A stretch of DNA of 8,605 nucleotides from assembly GCA_007134405.1 (NCBI GenBank), contig SLKW01000058.1, positions 1-8,605 of the forward strand. Direction: 5' to 3'. This DNA comes from Paracoccaceae bacterium. Lineage in GTDB: Bacteria; Pseudomonadota; Alphaproteobacteria; Rhodobacterales; Rhodobacteraceae. Made by a program: the position numbers and the translations under genes. The notes under the pieces were generated by a model. It searched no databases, was not told the DNA's origin, and was given only the letters and a program-made list of their open reading frames with translations. Below, one piece after another: positions 7,029-8,605 of this stretch (position 1 is its first letter; every line of letters begins with the position of its first letter).

Positions 7029-7070
7029 GCCCGGTCGGGCGCGCTCGAAGCCCCGCGGCATCGTAGCGCG
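7029..7070 (+). other. Inverted-repeat stretch after usp
   Basis: GCCC (7029-7032) and GGGC (7037-7040) can form a short GC-rich hairpin. CGCGCT (7040-7045) and AGCGCG (7065-7070), extended by CGA/TCG with one bulged base, can form a second one. Neither is followed by a T-run. They may attenuate or stabilise the usp transcript before the permease remnant, which starts 57 bp after the usp stop. Confidence 0.2.
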
Positions 7071-7081
7071 ACGGCTGAACC

Positions 7082-7759
7082 ATGTCGCCCCTCGCGATGG
7101 TCCGGGCCCTTCTCAGTGCGGCGGTGGTCATGTTCGCGCTCAACCGGTCGCGCATGGACGTGGTCGCCGTGATCATGATGGGGGCGCTGCCGATGACCGG
7201 TGTCATCACCATGGGCGAGGCGCTGATTGGGCTCGCCGATCCGAACATCGTGCTGATCGCGGCGCTCTTTGTCATCGGCGACGCGCTGGTGCGCACCGGC
7301 GCCGTGCAGCGTTTGTGCGACTGCCTGCTGCGCGGGCGGGGGCGAGCGAGGCGCGGCGATCGTTTTCTGATGGTCGTCGTGACGGGCGTGGATTCGTTAA
7401 TGTCTTCGACGAGCGTCGTCGCCATCTTCATCCCGATTGTGCTGCGGATCGCCCGCCAGCCAAAGATCCAGGCCAGGCGGTTGATGATGCCGCTCGGGAT
7501 CACGCCCTCTGGCATCGCGACTGAACGGCCGCTTCCGTCGTATGCCGCGGGCGTGCTGCCGCGCTTGCATCGGTCGGCTCACCGCCCTCCATGTCGGTGT
7601 TGCCGCACTGGCGAACGAAGCCCAAGCATTCGCAGCGAACGGCCGGTTTGTCCGCAAACTGCCGCACATCCGTTCAGCGCGGGCTCCCGTCAGATTGAGC
7701 CCTCAGCCGACCTTCACGCACGGGGCAGCATGACGAGGTGCGCTGCACTTGCAGCATGA
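7082..7759 (+). pseudogene. SLC13 (DASS)-type permease, 5' fragment joined to unrelated sequence
   Basis: The first ~139 residues match the N-terminus of SLC13/CitT-type anion permeases, which couple Na+ or H+ to uptake of dicarboxylates, sulfate or similar anions. Evidence is MDVVAVIMMGALPMTGVITMGEAL (25-48), LADPNIVLIAALFVIGDALVRTGAVQRL (51-78), and LMSSTSVVAIFIPIVLRIAR (106-125) with the family's Ser-Ser-Thr hairpin signature, followed by RRLMMPLGI. Family members run to about 450-600 aa. Here resemblance stops near residue 139 (about 7498), just where SMxTL/GTxPN-type motifs should follow. The remaining ~86 residues are Arg/Pro/Cys-rich and read like untranslated sequence. The second half, including the second anion-binding hairpin, is absent downstream in all frames I examined, so it should not make a working transporter. 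No Shine-Dalgarno is evident at ATG 7082. It probably once followed usp in one transcript. Confidence 0.72.
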
Positions 7760-8013
7760 GGATTCCACCCGTTGCCGTCATAGGAACGAAGCGCAGCATC
7801 AGGCATCACGCCATGCTGCCCGAGCCCCGCCATTCATTAGTGCCGCAGCTATCGCCTCGGCCGTCGACGGAGACGCGTGCGGGAGTGGTCATCCCCTCGA
7901 CAGAAACAGGTATCCGGTTGCCCAATGCGCAACAAGCGGGTCGCGCGGCTTGACCGCGAAATGACATCGTTCACCTCGGAGCCAGCCCGGCTGGATCATG
8001 CACGGAGGATGCG

Positions 8014-8301
8014 ATGCAATTCACCCGGGTCAGCCGGTCCATGACCACTCTCGAAATGGGGGCCAGTTCAGACGTCCTCCGGAATTGCCAGCCTCATCCA
8101 CCTTGTGAATTGGCCCCCAACCATTCCAGAGAGTTCGTTCGCCCTTCGGTCGTATCGTCGGCCTCGTCAGTCACGAGCATGATACTCTTGGTCGAACCGC
8201 CGTGCTGCGTGGGGGCCGATGGAAGCCTGCGCCATGTGCATCACTGGGCCCATGTGGCACAGTCCCACAGTCATGAGTTGCGTCTTGTGCCTGCGGCATA
8301 A
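8014..8301 (+). CDS. Doubtful small hypothetical protein (95 aa)
   Basis: GGAGG (8004-8008) lies five bases before ATG 8014, the best Shine-Dalgarno spacing in this gene-poor region. The frame runs 95 codons to TAA. Against it, roughly two thirds of codons end in G or C by my count, lower than the usual pattern in the operon genes here. The product has no recognisable domain, signal peptide or clear membrane segment, and it runs through the inverted repeat at 8057-8119. I regard it as more likely fortuitous than real. Confidence 0.18.
   Translation: MQFTRVSRSMTTLEMGASSDVLRNCQPHPPCELAPNHSREFVRPSVVSSASSVTSMILLVEPPCCVGADGSLRHVHHWAHVAQSHSHELRLVPAA
8057..8119. repeat. 63-bp element bounded by 14-bp inverted repeats
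   Basis: TGGGGGCCAGTTCA (8057-8070) and TGAATTGGCCCCCA (8106-8119) are inverted repeats with one mismatch, which becomes a G·U pair in RNA. They enclose 35 bp. GAATTG also recurs inside (8082-8087 and 8107-8112). The outer ends are TGGGGG..CCCCCA, like the ends of some insertion sequences, but no target-site duplication is obvious and there is no transposase. It could be a MITE-like remnant, a solo IS end pair, or an RNA hairpin. Confidence 0.4.
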
Positions 8302-8433
8302 GTGAAGCGTTCGTCGAGCGCCATGTCCTCGCCAACACGCTTGGGTCTATGCTGCGCATCGTGGCGCGTTCGGCGTCGGTGCAGGATCGGGACGGCCTCG
8401 TAATGGGCTCGACCGGCGCACGCTCTGTGGAGA

Positions 8434-8604
8434 TCACCCGATCCGCAGGTCGCCGATAAGTGGTTCGAGGAAATAGCCGAAGAGAAAGGCAATCATCGCC
8501 GCGCCGCCGCCCATCAGGAGCGTCTCGCCGCCCGCCCGAAGCCGCGGCATGTCGAGAATGACTCCCTTCGCGAAACCAATGCCGAACAAGGCGGCCGCCG
8601 CGAC
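8434..8604 (-). CDS. VIT/CCC1-type membrane metal transporter, C-terminal part only
   Basis: The last 56 residues of a minus-strand gene are visible, entering from the right edge and ending with TGA at 8436-8434. The fragment begins VAAAALFGIGFAKGVILDMP and continues RAGGETLLMGGGAAMIAFLFGYFLEPL before a short hydrophilic end. A hydrophobic helix, a G.AKG-type turn, a basic loop with R.G.E, and a final Gly/Ala-rich helix match the C-terminus of VIT1/CCC1 (DUF125) Fe2+/Mn2+ transporters, including rubrerythrin-VIT fusions such as MbfA. The missing N-terminal part, with the metal-binding residues, lies outside the window, so substrate and full architecture cannot be judged. Another small multi-pass membrane family remains possible. 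Confidence 0.6.
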   Translation of the reverse strand, partial: VAAAALFGIGFAKGVILDMPRLRAGGETLLMGGGAAMIAFLFGYFLEPLIGDLRIG

Positions 8605-8605
8605 C

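Larger units (their letters stand above)
7499..8433. other. Gene-poor, repeat-like region between the permease remnant and the metal transporter
   Basis: No conserved protein is recognisable in this ~930-bp stretch on either strand. Open frames are short and their products are rich in Arg, Ser, Pro and His. Translated on the + strand, 7593-7670 reads LANEAQAFAANGRFVRKLPHIRS, which resembles non-coding intergenic sequence I associate with Rhodobacterales genomes (from memory, not checked). Two small hairpins occur: GCTGC/GCAGC at 7742-7755 and CCAGCC/GGCTGG at 7982-7994. A longer inverted repeat at 8057-8119 is listed separately. The region may be debris from deletion or insertion events that removed the permease 3' end. 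Confidence 0.4.

Noticed and set aside
6081..7061. A 326-codon open frame on the minus strand
   Set aside because: It lies entirely opposite the well-supported tandem Usp gene and has no domain-like sequence.
7397..7669. A 90-codon minus-strand frame across the permease junction
   Set aside because: Half of it is antisense to the SLC13 fragment and the rest lies in the repeat-like region; no family is recognisable.
7883..8050. Inverted 10-mers GAGTGGTCAT (7883-7892) and ATGACCACTC (8041-8050)
   Set aside because: The match does not extend and a 10-bp inverted pair within about 1 kb is expected by chance.
1..8605. CRISPR array, tRNA, rRNA or transposase gene
   Set aside because: No regularly spaced direct repeats, no cloverleaf or rRNA-like segment, and no DDE or serine/tyrosine recombinase motifs were seen on reading both strands.

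Overview
The window is GC-rich (single lines I counted range from about 57% to 72% G+C). It looks like an alphaproteobacterial chromosome segment, most likely Rhodobacterales. That assignment rests on codon use, the gene families present and a familiar-looking intergenic sequence after 7500. No rRNA, tRNA, CRISPR array or intact mobile element is visible. The theme is monovalent-cation/proton homeostasis, with stress and metal genes at the edge.

Layout. A YihY/BrkB-family membrane protein (239..1597, +) converges on, and overlaps by 30 bp, the 3' end of a four-gene minus-strand operon. In order of transcription the operon is: first DUF1538 membrane protein (6084..5341), second DUF1538 membrane protein (5339..4560), a small PII-like regulator (4563..4210), and an 850-aa CPA1/NhaP-type cation:proton antiporter with a C-terminal cyclic-nucleotide-binding-like domain (4120..1568). 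The first three genes are packed with a 1-bp gap and a 4-bp ATGA overlap; the antiporter follows after 89 bp. An 86-bp divergent region (6085..6170) separates this operon from a tandem universal stress protein (6171..7025, +). Next on the + strand is the front quarter of an SLC13-type permease (7082 to about 7498), which loses family resemblance abruptly. About 930 bp of gene-poor, repeat-like sequence follows. The window ends inside the 3' end of a minus-strand VIT/CCC1-like metal transporter (8434..8604, incomplete).

How the genes may work together. Paired DUF1538 proteins have, as I recall, been reported in Halomonas to work as a two-component Na+(Li+,K+)/H+ antiporter. PII-family proteins commonly gate membrane transporters by plugging them in response to nucleotides. 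A PII-like gene translationally coupled to the DUF1538 pair, followed by a second antiporter with its own cNMP-like domain and facing a nucleotide-binding Usp gene, suggests a cation/pH module under several nucleotide-sensing inputs. This is inference. The PII-like protein lacks the classical uridylylation tyrosine, and the cNMP-like domain has Gln where the ribose-binding Glu normally sits, so both sensors may have altered ligands. The region after 7082 looks like a decaying border of this island.
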